From Lineolata rhizophorae (taxonomy: Eukaryota > Ascomycota > Dothideomycetes > Lineolatales > Lineolataceae), in assembly GCA_010093515.1 (NCBI GenBank), contig MU001690.1, positions 421,916 to 485,915 of the forward strand: a stretch of DNA of 64,000 bases, written 5' to 3'. Below, one piece after another: positions 47,906-58,710 of this stretch. The translations under genes and the position numbers were made by a program. How positions within the stretch are numbered: the stretch's first letter is position 1; every line of letters starts with the position of its first letter. The notes under the pieces are model-generated. The model was not told the DNA's origin and did not search any database. It saw only the letters and a program-made list of their open reading frames with translations.

Positions 47906-49148
47906 ATGCCCCGCATTTCACTGTTGAAATCTGCGGCGGCCCGCGTCCTCCCTCCCTCATCATCGTCCTCCGTCCTCGCCCGCCAGTCCCGCTGCTGTGC
48001 CCCTCCTCCTCTCACCCCTCTGTCCCAGTCCTTCCTCCGTCGACGACAGTTCCACGCTTCCCCAGCAACCATGGTGGTCAAGTGCTTTTTCGACTGCGAG
48101 TGGGAGGGCCCCGCCGTCTCCGTCGACCGCGCGGGCGACGCCTCCATTGTCGACAGCACCCCCAGCCGTAAGTCGTGCTCACTCCTGCCCCTCTCGCGCC
48201 CGTCCCGCGAGCCCGCCATTCCACGCCCAATTCCATCCCTTCCATCCCGCCCACGTCGCTCTTCCATCCAATGGCGCCTGGCATTCGTCGCCGCTGACCA
48301 CCTCCTCCCCCTCTTCGCAGTGCAATCCGGCCGCATCAACTTCGAGCTCTTCGACGACGTCGTCCCCAAGACGGCCGAGAACTTCCGCGCCCTGTGCACC
48401 GGCGAGAAGGGCTTCGGCTACAAGGGCTCCAAGTTCCACCGTGTCATTGGTGACTTCATGCTCCAGGGTGGTGACTTTACTCGCGGCAACGTATGCGCCT
48501 CGGCCCCTTTGTTCCCGCTGTCTCCCTGGCTAAGCGGCCAACCCCTACCCCGCGCTCTCTCCGCTGCATCGTCGACGTGGCTGACCACCTTCATCGAATT
48601 GCAGGGCACCGGTGGCAAGTCCATCTATGGCGAGAAGTTCCCCGACGAGAACTTCAAGCTGAAGCACGACAAGCCTTTCTTGCTGTCCATGGCCAACGCC
48701 GGTCCTAACACGTACGCGCCTCCGCCCTCGTCCTGTCCCTCCCTCGCTCTCGCTTCTTACCCCGCCTCCCCGCCTGCCCCTCATCCCCCCCTGATCACAT
48801 GCTACCCTTACGTTACACATGCAACCATGCATATACCCAAGTTTCCACTACGTGCGCCTACACAAACACAAATACATCCTTAGGTGGAAAAGCCAAAAAA
48901 AAAAAAAAAAAGAGAGAGAAAAGGCTAACATGTTACACTCTGTAAACTCTTACAGCAATGGCTCGCAGTTTTTCGTCACGACGGTTGTGACTAGCTGGCT
49001 CGATGGCAAGCATGTTGTCTTCGGGCGCGTGCCCGAGGGTGACATTGAGTCGTACAAGACTGTGCGCTCCATTGAGCACTGTGGCTCGAAATCGGGCGCC
49101 ATCAAGTACAAGACGCCGCCCACTATCGTCAACTGCGGCGAGGCTTAA
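47906..49148 (+). CDS. Cyclophilin, mitochondrial and cytosolic forms
   Basis: Exons 47906-48167, 48321-48490, 48605-48711 and 48956-49148 give 243 residues. It is a peptidyl-prolyl cis-trans isomerase of the cyclophilin A type with [15 protein letters not shown] (catalytic Arg in FHRVI), NGSQFFVTT and [11 protein letters not shown], whose Trp binds cyclosporin. The first 55 residues form a basic, Ser/Ala/Arg-rich leader ([15 protein letters not shown], ending [11 protein letters not shown]) that looks like a mitochondrial presequence. A second in-frame ATG at 48071 in good context would give a 188-residue cytosolic form starting MVVKCFF. Neurospora crassa is known to make both forms from one gene. 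The stretch between GPAV and SGRINFELF is longer than in cyclophilin A. A poly-A run sits in the last intron. Confidence 0.94.
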
Positions 49149-49833
49149 AATGTGTGAGGGCTGTGTGCTGCTGAATCAGGGGTTAAGAGGGTGAGTTATG
49201 TGTGTAAGTGCTAAGCTAGGTGAGAGATTGAGAGTTGGGTGGTTGTGATATGTGAGACTGCCTGACGGGTGTGTTGGGTGAGATGGAGAGAGCATGAGTT
49301 AGTTTAGGTGCGCGCTTCTTTCTCTCCTTGATGGCTTGGCTGTCCGGGTGTGGGCGGTCGGCCGGCCCGGGAGATTGGGCGTGGTGAGATGTTACTCCTT
49401 TAAGTAGCAACCGGTACAAGCCAAATTCACTCGGTGCGCTACTACTACCACTGCAAAGCTAGTGTTGACTATATTCCCACTCCTGCTCGCTGTATTCATT
49501 TCTCCAATACTTTTTGTGGAGTATATGAAAGACAAAACGGTTGTTGGTGGCCCATGACAGCAGCTCGCCTTCTTTTGCACGATTGTGGTTGCTCATGGAG
49601 ATTTTCCTGTTCCGAACCGCACACCCATGGCGAGGCACAAGCCTCTCTCTATTAGCCTACGAAAAATTCGGAGGATGACTCTTCCACTTTGAAAATCCAC
49701 CTTAATTCACATTTTCTTGGCACTTGATTTCCTGCATTCCGAAGAGCACCTGATTCACACAGGTAAGTTGTAGTAGATCTATAGTTCATTATAGTCCACA
49801 ATTATGACTGTCCTGATAACTCCAGACTTGCAG
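49149..49833. other. Intergenic region after cyclophilin
   Basis: 685 nt. The first 250 nt are G/T-rich 3' sequence; the rest is AT-rich. No gene is seen. Confidence 0.45.
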
Positions 49834-50292
49834 GAAAAGAGCATCAACGTTTGGCCTTGAGGATGACTCGGTTGAAGCGTTCGAGTAGCCTGACAAAGCC
49901 GGACCTAAGTCCGTGCAAAATTCATGGTGACTACATAATATGCCACTCGAGGGAGCTCGAAATGTCGAAGAAGCGTGGCCGACCTATCATCACTGCTTCC
50001 GAAGGGTCTCGATTCGGCCAGGCGGTGTACAACGATGATACACAGCCTTTTCAGTATCGTGCGCCGGACGTTATATTCCATGTGCCCTGGAGCTACGAAG
50101 TTGGTATTTAGAACCTCGGCGTGTTGGTGAGTATAACGGGATAGACGCCATCTGCACGTATCTTTTGCTGACGTCTCTGCAGGTCTAGATTGCGCTTCTA
50201 GGCTTGCCACCTACGGAATTATTGTGGAGAAGCCCCGGGACATCCGAATGCTTCGATACAAGAGATGAGTTGATGCCGCTCCATCAATGTAG
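49834..50292 (+). pseudogene. Decayed SRPK-type protein kinase fragment
   Basis: The translation shows the second half of a fungal SR-protein-kinase-like domain: FGLEDDSVEAFE, then in another phase SRELEMSKKRGRPIIT, SRFGQAVYNDD, QPFQYRAPDVIF and VPWSYEVGI, followed after a likely intron (50127-50182) by LGLPPTELLWRS. In intact SRPKs these correspond to the segment before the DFG motif, the activation loop, QPxxYRAPE, WSYxVDIWN and LLGPPP. The DFG Asp-Phe is replaced (ASEGSRFG), the Trp codon of the DIWN position is a stop (TAG at 50109-50111), and at least one phase change precedes it. The N-terminal lobe is missing upstream. It is therefore a dead fragment of a host kinase gene. Confidence 0.65.
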
Positions 50293-50573
50293 CTAGTAAG
50301 TCGTCGCCAATAGTTTCGGCCAATTCTGGCTTAATCCAGTCTTCCATCCAGCCTCCACCCCCCCTCCCCACCCAAGTCGATTGCCTAGGCATTACCGTGC
50401 CCGCCCATCAGAACGTTTCCCGCTTTCCCATCACCCCAGACGACACCAATTTGGTGAAGTCGGGCAATTGTGTCCCGGATTTGATTTGCCCATTCCTCTC
50501 TTCAAGATTTCTCCACCGTGTATGGCGTCGGGTTAACGCTCAGACCAAATTGACTTGCGAAAACACGGTGGGA

Positions 50574-51281
50574 TCAAGACATACATAATACTCCGATCAC
50601 CGCGCGCTACGATGTCGGCCATAACATGGACGGGTCCCGGGGGTTAGGGTACGTCGGAGGCTTCGGGCCGGTGTGGTCGGCAGTATATGGGGGCTTTCCA
50701 TCCCAGCCGTTCAGATTGTGCTGCCTTGCTATAGAGACATTGACCTCTTTTCGGAACTCTTCACTTGCAGCTTTGATGACTGAATATCTTTTGCCGCAGT
50801 CGACAAGAACGACGGGCAGGCTGGCTTCGTGGTGAGCTGTGGACGGGACGTAGCCGACATGGAAGACGTCGAAGACCAGAATGTCCAGTCTTTCACATTT
50901 GTCGATGAAGAGTAATGTCGGATGGCTATCATCAATGGAGATCTTGAGGGTAGAACAGGCGGCTTTGACAACCTCGTTGGATGAGATCGTATAGAGGGGC
51001 GAGCTTTTCCGGACGAAGACGGCGACTCTGGCTGCTTTACGGGCCTCGAGAAGCTGTGTGATCGGCTGTAAAGACTAGGTCAGAGAGCACAAAGAGATCT
51101 AGGCGGGAGAGACTACAGTCGGTATAGGCATCGATTGGATCTTTTCCATTCTGGAAGCAGAAGCTGCGCAATAGGGGTGGTCTGCAAGTGGATATTCCTT
51201 CTGATGGCTGCGTGGCGTATAACATGCTTCCGTGGAGAGCCATTCTGGCCTCGGGCCGAATTCCAAGGCAAACGCTGCCAA
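50574..51281 (-). CDS. Unrecognised protein, at least two exons, 5' end open
   Basis: A 164-codon open stretch without its own early ATG runs from 51065 to a stop at 50574. It begins right after a good acceptor (tttacag) and reads like real protein (ARKAARVAVFVRK, PTLLFIDKCERLDILVFDVF, SLPVVLVDCGKRYSVIKAAS). A 51-nt intron (51066-51116, with a CTGAC branch-like site) would join it in phase to an upstream open exon ending at 51117, containing RPEWLSTEACYTPRSHQKEY. The true start was not found; an upstream exon in a different phase near 51300-51448 is possible. I do not recognise the family. It may be a live gene or, given the dead kinase beside it, a recent relic. Confidence 0.4.
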
Positions 51282-52648
51282 AATATGGTCTCGTTTTTGA
51301 CAATGTTGGGTTCACACGTAAGATTTTGCGACAAAGCAACAGGATAATGTGAGAACGTCGAGGGAGAGTTGCTTAGATCGTGTTGAAAATGAGAGATCGC
51401 TACATCCTTAGATAGTTGCACCCTTGGTGCGAGATGGGAAAGCGGCATCAGGCAGAAGCTGCTAAGACAGCACTGGGCTGTCTCAAGTTCTGCCCGCTGC
51501 TAACGCAAGGCACGCGACTTGCTACGGGACAGTCCAAGCCCATGTATGTACTACGTATGTATGTAGCTTCTATTATGGCCATGCGCCTCGAGGGTATGGG
51601 CTGTCACTATGCGCCAGCTAAATACATCCCGCTGCTACAGTGTTCCCTCCAGTTCAGAAGCCAACCCTGCTCTAGCCGGCGTATTGCGTAATTCTGGGGC
51701 ATTTCTCAGAGGATGGAACTAATAGGTTCGAGATCCTATTTCTCCACTAGAGTAGTTTCCAGTCTGCATTATGGATAGACAGTAGTCCAGCTTCAATGTT
51801 TGGAATAAAGAACTAGGGGGATGCGCAGCTCCACAGACCGTGATCTTTAGGCCCGCGGGTCGATCTGGTTTCGTAGTCCCGTGACGCGTGAACGAAAAAT
51901 TAAATCTGCATTGTCACTGCGATAAAGATGCGCCACGACGGCGAGGCGACGTCGATACGGGTGGACGGAGCAAGGCGGAGCATACAGAGACAGTGAACAA
52001 AGGAAACTTCGCCGCGGCCACCGCTGCATCGCTGCTCGCACTCCTCCATGCCCCGCCATCCTTCATCAGGGCGGGGCAAAGCGCCACAGCGGGCAAGACT
52101 TGCCCAGGGCGCGGCAGAGAGCCGCCTCGAGCCAATCGCATCGCGTCGGCGCCATCGTTCCAGGTACTAACTGCTATGCGACCACGAAGAATGAGGTGCG
52201 CGAGGAGAGGGCGCGCGCGAAACAGGGCGGGGGATTTCCGCCGGTTGCCGCGGACGGGGCGTGGTGCCTTGGTAGATGAGTACTTACAGGAAAGCACGGG
52301 TAGGTGGGTGATTTGGAGGGGCGGGAGGGAAGATAGGCGGTATGACGGGGGTAATTTGGGACGAGTATTCTTTTTCTCTTTCTTTTTTTTTGCTCCGCCC
52401 GAAGGGACAGAAGAACTGGATGTGGAATAATGCGGGTGGGACAGATAGGCAACATACTTCTATTTGCTCGCAACGGTTTCCCCAGAGAGGGCGCATACGC
52501 ATGAGAGAAGAGCGGGCGGATTTGGACTAGGCCGTTCTGGGGAGCAAGTTGGTTGACGGGCGCCCGTATCTACTAGGCATCAACCTAAGCTTGTCGACGT
52601 TGAGCAGGGATATATGTTAATAGGGAGGCTGGCAGAGGGGCAGCTATC
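51282..52648. other. Gene-poor region, 1.4 kb
   Basis: The first 170 nt may hold further exons of the unrecognised minus-strand gene. From about 51.9 to 52.5 kb the sequence is GC-rich with overlapping open frames on both strands (180 codons plus, 127 codons minus) that show no domain. No gene is supported. Confidence 0.4.
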
Positions 52649-52801
52649 TTAATCTTTAACGGCTTTTGCTGCAGAATCAGAGGACTGGGCCTCGTCGATT
52701 GCGTCGACGACCTTTGACTCCGCGACTTCGTACAGTTGTTGATTGAAGTGGACATCCTGAAGCCAGGAGATCGGCGTAGCGGCGAGTCGGAATTTAGACA
52801 T
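52649..52801 (-). CDS. Small protein of 50 residues, unknown
   Basis: A single exon on the minus strand, ATG at 52801 and TAA at 52649. The protein starts MSKFRLAATPISWLQDVHF and ends SDSAAKAVKD, with an acidic helical middle (YEVAESKVVDAIDEAQ). A stop lies in frame five codons upstream of the ATG, which supports the start. The codon use resembles neighbouring genes. It lies 267 nt from the divergent PLP-enzyme gene, so the two would share a promoter region. I do not recognise the family, and the short length leaves room for chance. Confidence 0.45.
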   Translation of the reverse strand: MSKFRLAATPISWLQDVHFNQQLYEVAESKVVDAIDEAQSSDSAAKAVKD

Positions 52802-53068
52802 TTCGAGGCTTCCTCAACCTAACGAGCCATTCGAGAATATTCAAATTAGGTCTGTGGTTTTATACTTCCGAAGGCATTCCGTTGTCCACCGCGAAGCTCC
52901 ATGTTCATCTTTGCTCCGAACTTCTCCGATATCGCCCGCTGGTAGCGCCGGTTTGAGCAGAATGACACTAACTAATCGATGCCTCTGCAGACAAGCTTGT
53001 GACTCAATCCATCCATATAGCCGCAACTTCGGCGTCCTAAGTTCTCCAAACGAAGGTTTTCAATCGTT

Positions 53069-54516
53069 ATGTCTTCAGCTCCGGAGCAGAACGGAGCGCC
53101 GTCCACGGAGCCGCTGGAGGCTTCCCTCTCAACGCTAGCAATCCACGCCGACGACGAGATCAACACTTACAACGACGTGGCTCCGGCGCTGCACGTGTCG
53201 ACGACGTTCAGATACGCGTCGAATCCAGACGAGCTCGAGCCTGTAGATATCCCCGTATGTTGTAGTTTTCCCTTGTCCGTTGTTTTCTTTCTTTTTTTTT
53301 CCCCCCCCCCCGGCGTTATGGAGGACTACAGCAGTCGAAAACCTATGCAAGAGGACGCGAGACAAGAATTAAATTAATCAGAACTCTCCATTATGTACTT
53401 CATCCGCAGCCTTCACACGCTCACCCACCTCACCAGAACTTCATCCCCGATGGCACCGCCCCACACGTCTACTCCCGCGCCACCGCCCCCAACACCACCC
53501 GTCTCGAAACCGTCCTATCCTCGCTCCTGCACGGGCACGCGCTGACCTACTCCTCCGGCCTCACGGCCTTCCACGCGCTGCTCACCTACTTCGCGCCGCG
53601 GGCCGTCGCCATCGGCGGGGGCTACCACGGCTGCCACGCGGTGCTCGGCGTGCACGCGAAGCTGCACGGGCTGCGCAAGGTGAACCTGGGCGGGACCGAG
53701 GCCGACTGGGACGCGGCGGGGCTCGGCGCGGGCGATATCGTGCACGTGGAGACGCCGACGAACCCGACGGGCGAGGCGGCGGACGTGGCGGGGTTCGCGC
53801 GGCGGGCGCACGCGCGCGGCGCCCTGCTGAGCGTCGACGCGACGTTCGGCCCGCCCGGCCTCCAGGAGCCGTTCGCGCTCGGCGCCGACGTCGTCATGCA
53901 CTCCGGGACCAAGTACCTCGGGGGCCACAGCGACTTGCTGTGCGGGGTGCTGGCGGTGCGCAAGGGCGAGACGGAGCGGTGGAAGGGCCTGTGGTTGGAG
54001 CGGTGCACGCTGGGGCTGGTCATGGGGAGTCTGGAGGGCTGGTTGGGCGTTAGGAGTCTGCGGACGTTGGAGGTGAGAGTCAAGGCGCAGAGCGAGAACG
54101 CGGGGAGGTTGGTGGCGTGGTTGGATGGGGCGTTGAAGGGGGGGAGGGAGGAGGGAGAAGGAGAAGACGCGGCTGAGGCGGAGGTGGTAAGGAAGGTGGT
54201 TAAGGAGGTAAAGCATGCGAGTTTGCAGGCGGAAGATATGCACTGGTTGAAGAAGCAGATGCCTAATGGATTTGGACCCGTATTCAGCATCTACATGAAG
54301 ACGATGCAACAGGCGCGCGCGCTGCCATCGAAGCTCAGGTTCTTTCACCATGCGACAAGCTTGGGTGGCGTGGAGAGCCTGATCGAGTGGAGGCGCATGA
54401 CGGATGCGGGCGTGGATGAGACGATGTTGAGGTTGAGCATCGGGATTGAGAATTGGGTCGATTTGAAGAACGATCTGGCTGGTGCGTTCAAGGCTGTCGC
54501 GGAGATGGGAAACTGA
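53069..54516 (+). CDS. Cys/Met-metabolism PLP enzyme (trans-sulfuration type)
   Basis: Exons 53069-53254 and 53410-54516 give 430 residues of the cystathionine gamma-synthase/lyase fold (fold type I PLP enzymes). Marks are LHVSTTFRYASNPDEL near residue 45-60, VYSRATAPNTTRLE, TYSSGLTAFHALL, VETPTNPTGE, and the cofactor-binding stretch MHSGTKYLGGHSD with Lys230 as Schiff-base lysine. The C-terminal domain ends with RLSIGIENWVDLKNDL. Family members make or split cystathionine or act on O-acyl homoserine; this one resembles the uncharacterised fungal branch (yeast Yhr112c, fission yeast C23A1.14c type). The intron holds a T-run followed by a C-run near the donor side. The precise reaction is not decided by sequence alone. 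Confidence 0.92.
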
Positions 54517-54779
54517 AGTGGAGGTCACAAGAGGGCAAGGTGATTATGAAAGATGGCTGAAATTACATGGCGAGGAAGAGATGGCAGCACAGGTCGGGGA
54601 TAATTTGTGGAGTTTTATAGTGATTAAGTATAGACGAAATAGCATGGCTGAAAAGAGATGATAACGTGAGGCAGCGAAAGTATGCTGAAGAAGAGATATC
54701 AATGGAGGAGAAAAATGAGAACATGGGAAAAGAGCGACCACGCACGGGATTGGCATCAATATGTAAATGTTAGGGTAAA

Positions 54780-55640
54780 AGCATATTAGAGGCAGGATCG
54801 AGTTCTTGTGAGTTTGAGGTTACTTTAGTAGAGTATCTCGACCTAGAGTGCCTAAGTATAATACATGGACTGAAAACTACGGATAAATTCGACAAATCGT
54901 GTGCTAGGCAAAATATGAAGTTGTTACTATAAAAGTAACATACGCGTATAAATATTGGATGAAGACAGAAAAGGCATGTAAATTGTTAATAGACCAGCAA
55001 GACAACAAGATACGTATAAGACTATAAGATTTAAGTAACATTAAGTCAATTGTTTGCACAAACAAACAATTTTGATGATCCATGTGACCGTACAATAAAT
55101 ACGCGATAGTATACTATTGCTTTAAGTATACAATACTAAAGTAAAGTAGAACTTACATGTAAGAATAAGAAAACAGGGCAATATGCGTTCATTGATAGAA
55201 GAAGATAAGAAGTAAAGACAACTTGGTTATATGCCCAAGAGCAGAATAAATTGATAATGTTAGGCAGCTGATATAAGTAAATGATAGCAGAGTAAGACTA
55301 GATAACATGTACAAGATTAGAGAAGTCAAGGCTTCTTCGATAATCTATAGAAATACGCCATCAAAAGTTATATCTAGAAAAAACGGATAAGGGATTTTAG
55401 AAGATATAGACGTAGCTAAACCAGATGAGAATCGAACTGATAAGCATGGTTTTACGTTCAGTAAAATAACGCAACAAAATGGTAGCATTAGACTTTATTT
55501 TGGAGATACGCATAATAATTTCACTACTTTTCGTTTACTTTTGCTGAGCACTTGATTGGTGAGTATATATTTATCAACTGTAGCGATAAAGACATAAAGG
55601 CTATGCGAAGTTCTAAGCATGTCCAAGAGGATCATATGAG
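54780..55640. other. AT-rich island, possible decayed repeat
   Basis: Composition by eye is well above the rest of the window in A+T, with many TA-rich words and stops in all frames. Pezizomycotina mutate repeated DNA by RIP, which leaves such islands, so an old transposon copy is the likeliest source. A transferred piece of mitochondrial DNA is the alternative. No terminal repeats, coding domain or family could be recognised. Confidence 0.4.
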
Positions 55641-55743
55641 ATGTAGGTACGCATGGAGTCACACGCCGCTAGGAGATGTCTACAAAAGGACGGCAGGCGT
55701 GAGAACTATGGTGGTCCTTTGAAAATTCAATCTAGCAACATCT

Positions 55744-55770
55744 AAATCCTCCGCATGCAGCGGAGGATTT
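55744..55770. repeat. Perfect 11-bp hairpin
   Basis: aaatcctccgc, five-base loop atgca, gcggaggattt. The arms pair perfectly. It lies just outside the AT-rich island, away from any supported gene. Confidence 0.6.
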
Positions 55771-56419
55771 GCTGTATCCCCAGCCCACAGCACAGTCTCA
55801 AGTACAGAACGCACCCGAGAAGTCTGCTCTTCGTAGTGAAGAACCCGAAAGTGTTCCTGAGGAACCAGGTGGCTGGCCAGGAGGTTGCGAGGTACCAACA
55901 GAAGCATGCGCTTTTGCATCAGGCAAAATTCTAGACTGATCCCTAAATTATGCAGAAATTTGTAGATCTGATCAGAATATCAAAGAAAACCTATGAATGC
56001 AAGATTTTAGGCGTGAACTGGGATGGCACTTCAGAGGCTTGAGATACAGGCAAAAAATTTGCCCGCTTGTAGGTTCACAATACTGTGTGCCGTAGCATCC
56101 CATAGTGATTTCAGATTGGCGGCTCAAGCTACGCAACAGGTGCGCATCTAGCATAACAGATGGACCCGAAGTAAAATGTGAGGCTGTAAACCAAAGTAAG
56201 AACGGAACAATAGACGGTAAGCGGAAGGTGCGTATCAGATTTAGACGGCGGAAGGTGCGAGGCGGGTTCGCTAGCGCAAAGTAGCAATCACGTGCATCGG
56301 CTAGTGGCGCTGAGCGCGGCGCGGTGCGCTAAGAAATCAAAAGCCGGCCGCAGCTCGAGCACCAGCCTTCCTCCTACACCTCACTTCATCGCCGCCTTCA
56401 CCGTCGCGCAACCGCAAAG

Positions 56420-57775
56420 ATGGGCAAGAAGAAGCGCTCCCGCCCTACCGTCGAGGACGTCCTTGCGCGTCCGTGGTGCTACTATTGTGAACGCGACTTC
56501 GACGACATGAAGGTTCTGCTCTCGCACCAGAAAGCGAAGCATTTCAAATGTGAACGCTGCGGCCGTCGCCTACATACCGCTGGAGGTCAGTTATCTACCG
56601 TGCTTTGTGATTGTTGAACGGCACGAGAACTAATGCTACACGTATAGGTCTCTCGGTGCACATGAATCAGGTGCACAAAGAGACGCTCACCGAGGTTGAG
56701 GGCGCGCTTCCCAACCGCAGCGGCCTAGACCTCGAGATCTTTGGCATGGAGGGTATTCCTGAGGATATTATGCACCAACACAATCAGCGCATTATCCGCC
56801 AATTCTATGAGGATCAAGCTGAGCACCAAGCCCAGACGGGCAACTCTCTGAATCAGAACAGTGCTAGCGGCGGCGCAAATGCTCCAAAGCGCCCTAAGCT
56901 TGAGGCCGCATCTGATTTGAAGAAGCGCCTAGCTGAGTTTAAGGCTAAGCGCGCGTCGGGTCAAGAGACTGGTGGAAGCAGCGGTGATGTAACGCCTCTG
57001 GGTGCGACCGCACAAAGTCCGGCGGTTGGTCAGAACCAAGGTGGTTTTGTGAGTCAAAGTTCACCTTTATTACTATTGATTCTAGATTCTCACAGCAATT
57101 TAGGCTGGGTCGCCAACTTTCCCTCCATATGGTGCTGCGCCCTACCAGCAACCAGGTTATCCGCAGCAACCTGGCTATGCTCCGCCTGGCCAGTTCTCGC
57201 CGCCTGGTGGCCCTCAGTTCGCTCCTGGTCCGCAGTACCCTGCAGCAAGCGCTCCGCAGTTTCCTGGCGCTCCTTCCTTCCCTGGTGCCCCCTCTCGCCA
57301 GTTCGGTGCCGGTTCGCCTTCATTCTACAACCAGGGCCCTCAGTTTCCTCCGCCTTCGAGCGTGTCGCCCCCGAATGATGGGTCCCGTCGTCCTAGCTTT
57401 CCAGCCACACAGGGCCTTCCTCAGCGCCCCGCTTTTGGCGCACCTCCGGTCAACAACTTCCAGATGCAGCAAATGCACGCTGGTGCTGGTGCTGGTGCGG
57501 CCGCTGCATCTAACGGCGCTGTGTCTCACGACCCGGTGAAGTCTCCCATCACCAGCCAAGCAGTGGATGAACTCATTTCGAGCGCTGCTAAGGATGCTGC
57601 GAAGAGTGCGGCCAAGGAAGCTAAGGAAGCTGCGAATGCCGAGCCCGTGCAGGAGAAGAAGGGCAAGAAAGATGTCCGTCTCGTCTATTCCGACAACGAA
57701 GTGAGCCCCGAGGAGAAGATGGCTAAATTACCTCGCTACGCGTTCGCTCCCGCCACGGTGAATACGACAACATGA
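56420..57775 (+). CDS. BuGZ/ZNF207-like C2H2 zinc-finger protein
   Basis: Exons 56420-56585, 56648-57048 and 57104-57775 give 412 residues. The N terminus starts MGKKKRSRP and holds two zinc fingers in tandem: [22 protein letters not shown] at about 20-41 and [22 protein letters not shown] at about 44-65. This matches BuGZ (ZNF207), a spindle and microtubule-associated protein that in animals also binds Bub3, and its fungal relatives. The middle has [23 protein letters not shown]. The C-terminal half is a low-complexity Pro/Gln/Gly/Tyr region ([16 protein letters not shown]), as in BuGZ, where it drives phase separation. A clear GLEBS motif for Bub3 was not seen, so the mitotic role is inferred from family only. 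Confidence 0.9.
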
Positions 57776-58710
57776 GCGGCTCGTTTCCTTCTCTTCTCGA
57801 AATTGCCTCCTCTTCCAGCAATCTCGGACGACGTTCGGCGGCATTTGCCAACTGCAAAGGCATTTGAGGTGGCTCTGGGTTCGGAAGATCGGTTCGGAGT
57901 GTAGGCGTTAGAACAGGATCAGGAGTAACCCATGGGATCAGCTAAGTTTGCTGGACTAGTATAATCCTTTTCATTAAGATCCTGCACATTGATGTCCCAG
58001 GCAATGGTCAAACCTCGAAAAAAAAAAAGCCTAAACTATGCTTTATCGTCACGAGACCCTGCGGCCGTACTGGCGGTCTATGTGTTGCCCTGTAAGTCTT
58101 GATACGGTTGGTGCTTTCATAGCCTTGTCCAATTCATAGCCCGGTCCGTGATGAATATGTACATGTGAGTGAATCGAAGGTTGCTCCTGAATATGCATGA
58201 GCTGCATATGAGGCCCGCAACCTTTGACGTCGTGTTTCTTGTTACATCCTTCATGTATAGTTGCATGAGCCAAAGACGTGTTTTATCGCCGTACCGTTGA
58301 CCTATAGGTCGAGAAGTCCCGCTGCGACCGTTGAGCCCGATGATAGCCTAACGTCTTACCCAAAACCATTCTTGGTGATGTAAGTTGCCTGACCCTACAT
58401 AATGCTATATATATACGGTGGAATCGTCTAATTTGTTTCGAGATCATCATTGGCGTGCCGGTTTACTCTTTCCACTTGTTCATTCTTGGCATTTTATGGT
58501 AGGTCCACACTGGTAGGTCTTTCATGATCTCTACTATGCCCCAATGTATATAGGAGCTTTGATATAAACATTTGATCTTTTTGAGATATCCTATTACTGT
58601 CCGGTTGGATATGTACTGCAATACAGAGACCTATGCAGAACATCTAATTTCCAGGAATCCGCTGCCCACCTACCTGACTTGTTGTCCACATCACCACGCC
58701 CGTATCCCAC
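57776..58710. other. Intergenic region between convergent genes
   Basis: 935 nt between the ends of the zinc-finger and RidA genes. It carries a poly-A run near 58017-58029 and AT-rich sequence at 58.4-58.6 kb. No gene is seen. Confidence 0.45.

Larger units (their letters stand above)
54517..56419. other. Gene-free region with AT-rich island
   Basis: 1.9 kb. The first 260 nt are the 3' side of the PLP-enzyme gene. From about 54780 to 55640 base composition shifts sharply to AT. The section 55.65-56.3 kb returns to normal composition and contains a perfect hairpin. A 79-codon minus-strand frame at 55680-55919 is open but unrecognised. The last 100 nt form the promoter of the zinc-finger gene. 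Confidence 0.5.

Noticed and set aside
46918-48399. Minus-strand open frame of 493 codons over the epsin/cyclophilin promoter
   Set aside because: Arg/Gly/Ala-rich, runs through verified cyclophilin exons, no domain.
53515-54528. Antisense open frame of 337 codons over the PLP enzyme
   Set aside because: Composition effect; His/Arg/Pro/Gln-rich without domains.
55425-55485. tRNA-like arms on the minus strand with a GAA-type anticodon loop
   Set aside because: The anticodon stem pairs, but the T stem has a mismatch and no acceptor stem or D arm can be formed.
55680-55919. 79-codon minus-strand frame beside the AT-rich island
   Set aside because: Protein-like in places but no recognisable family, no start context and no splice partner.
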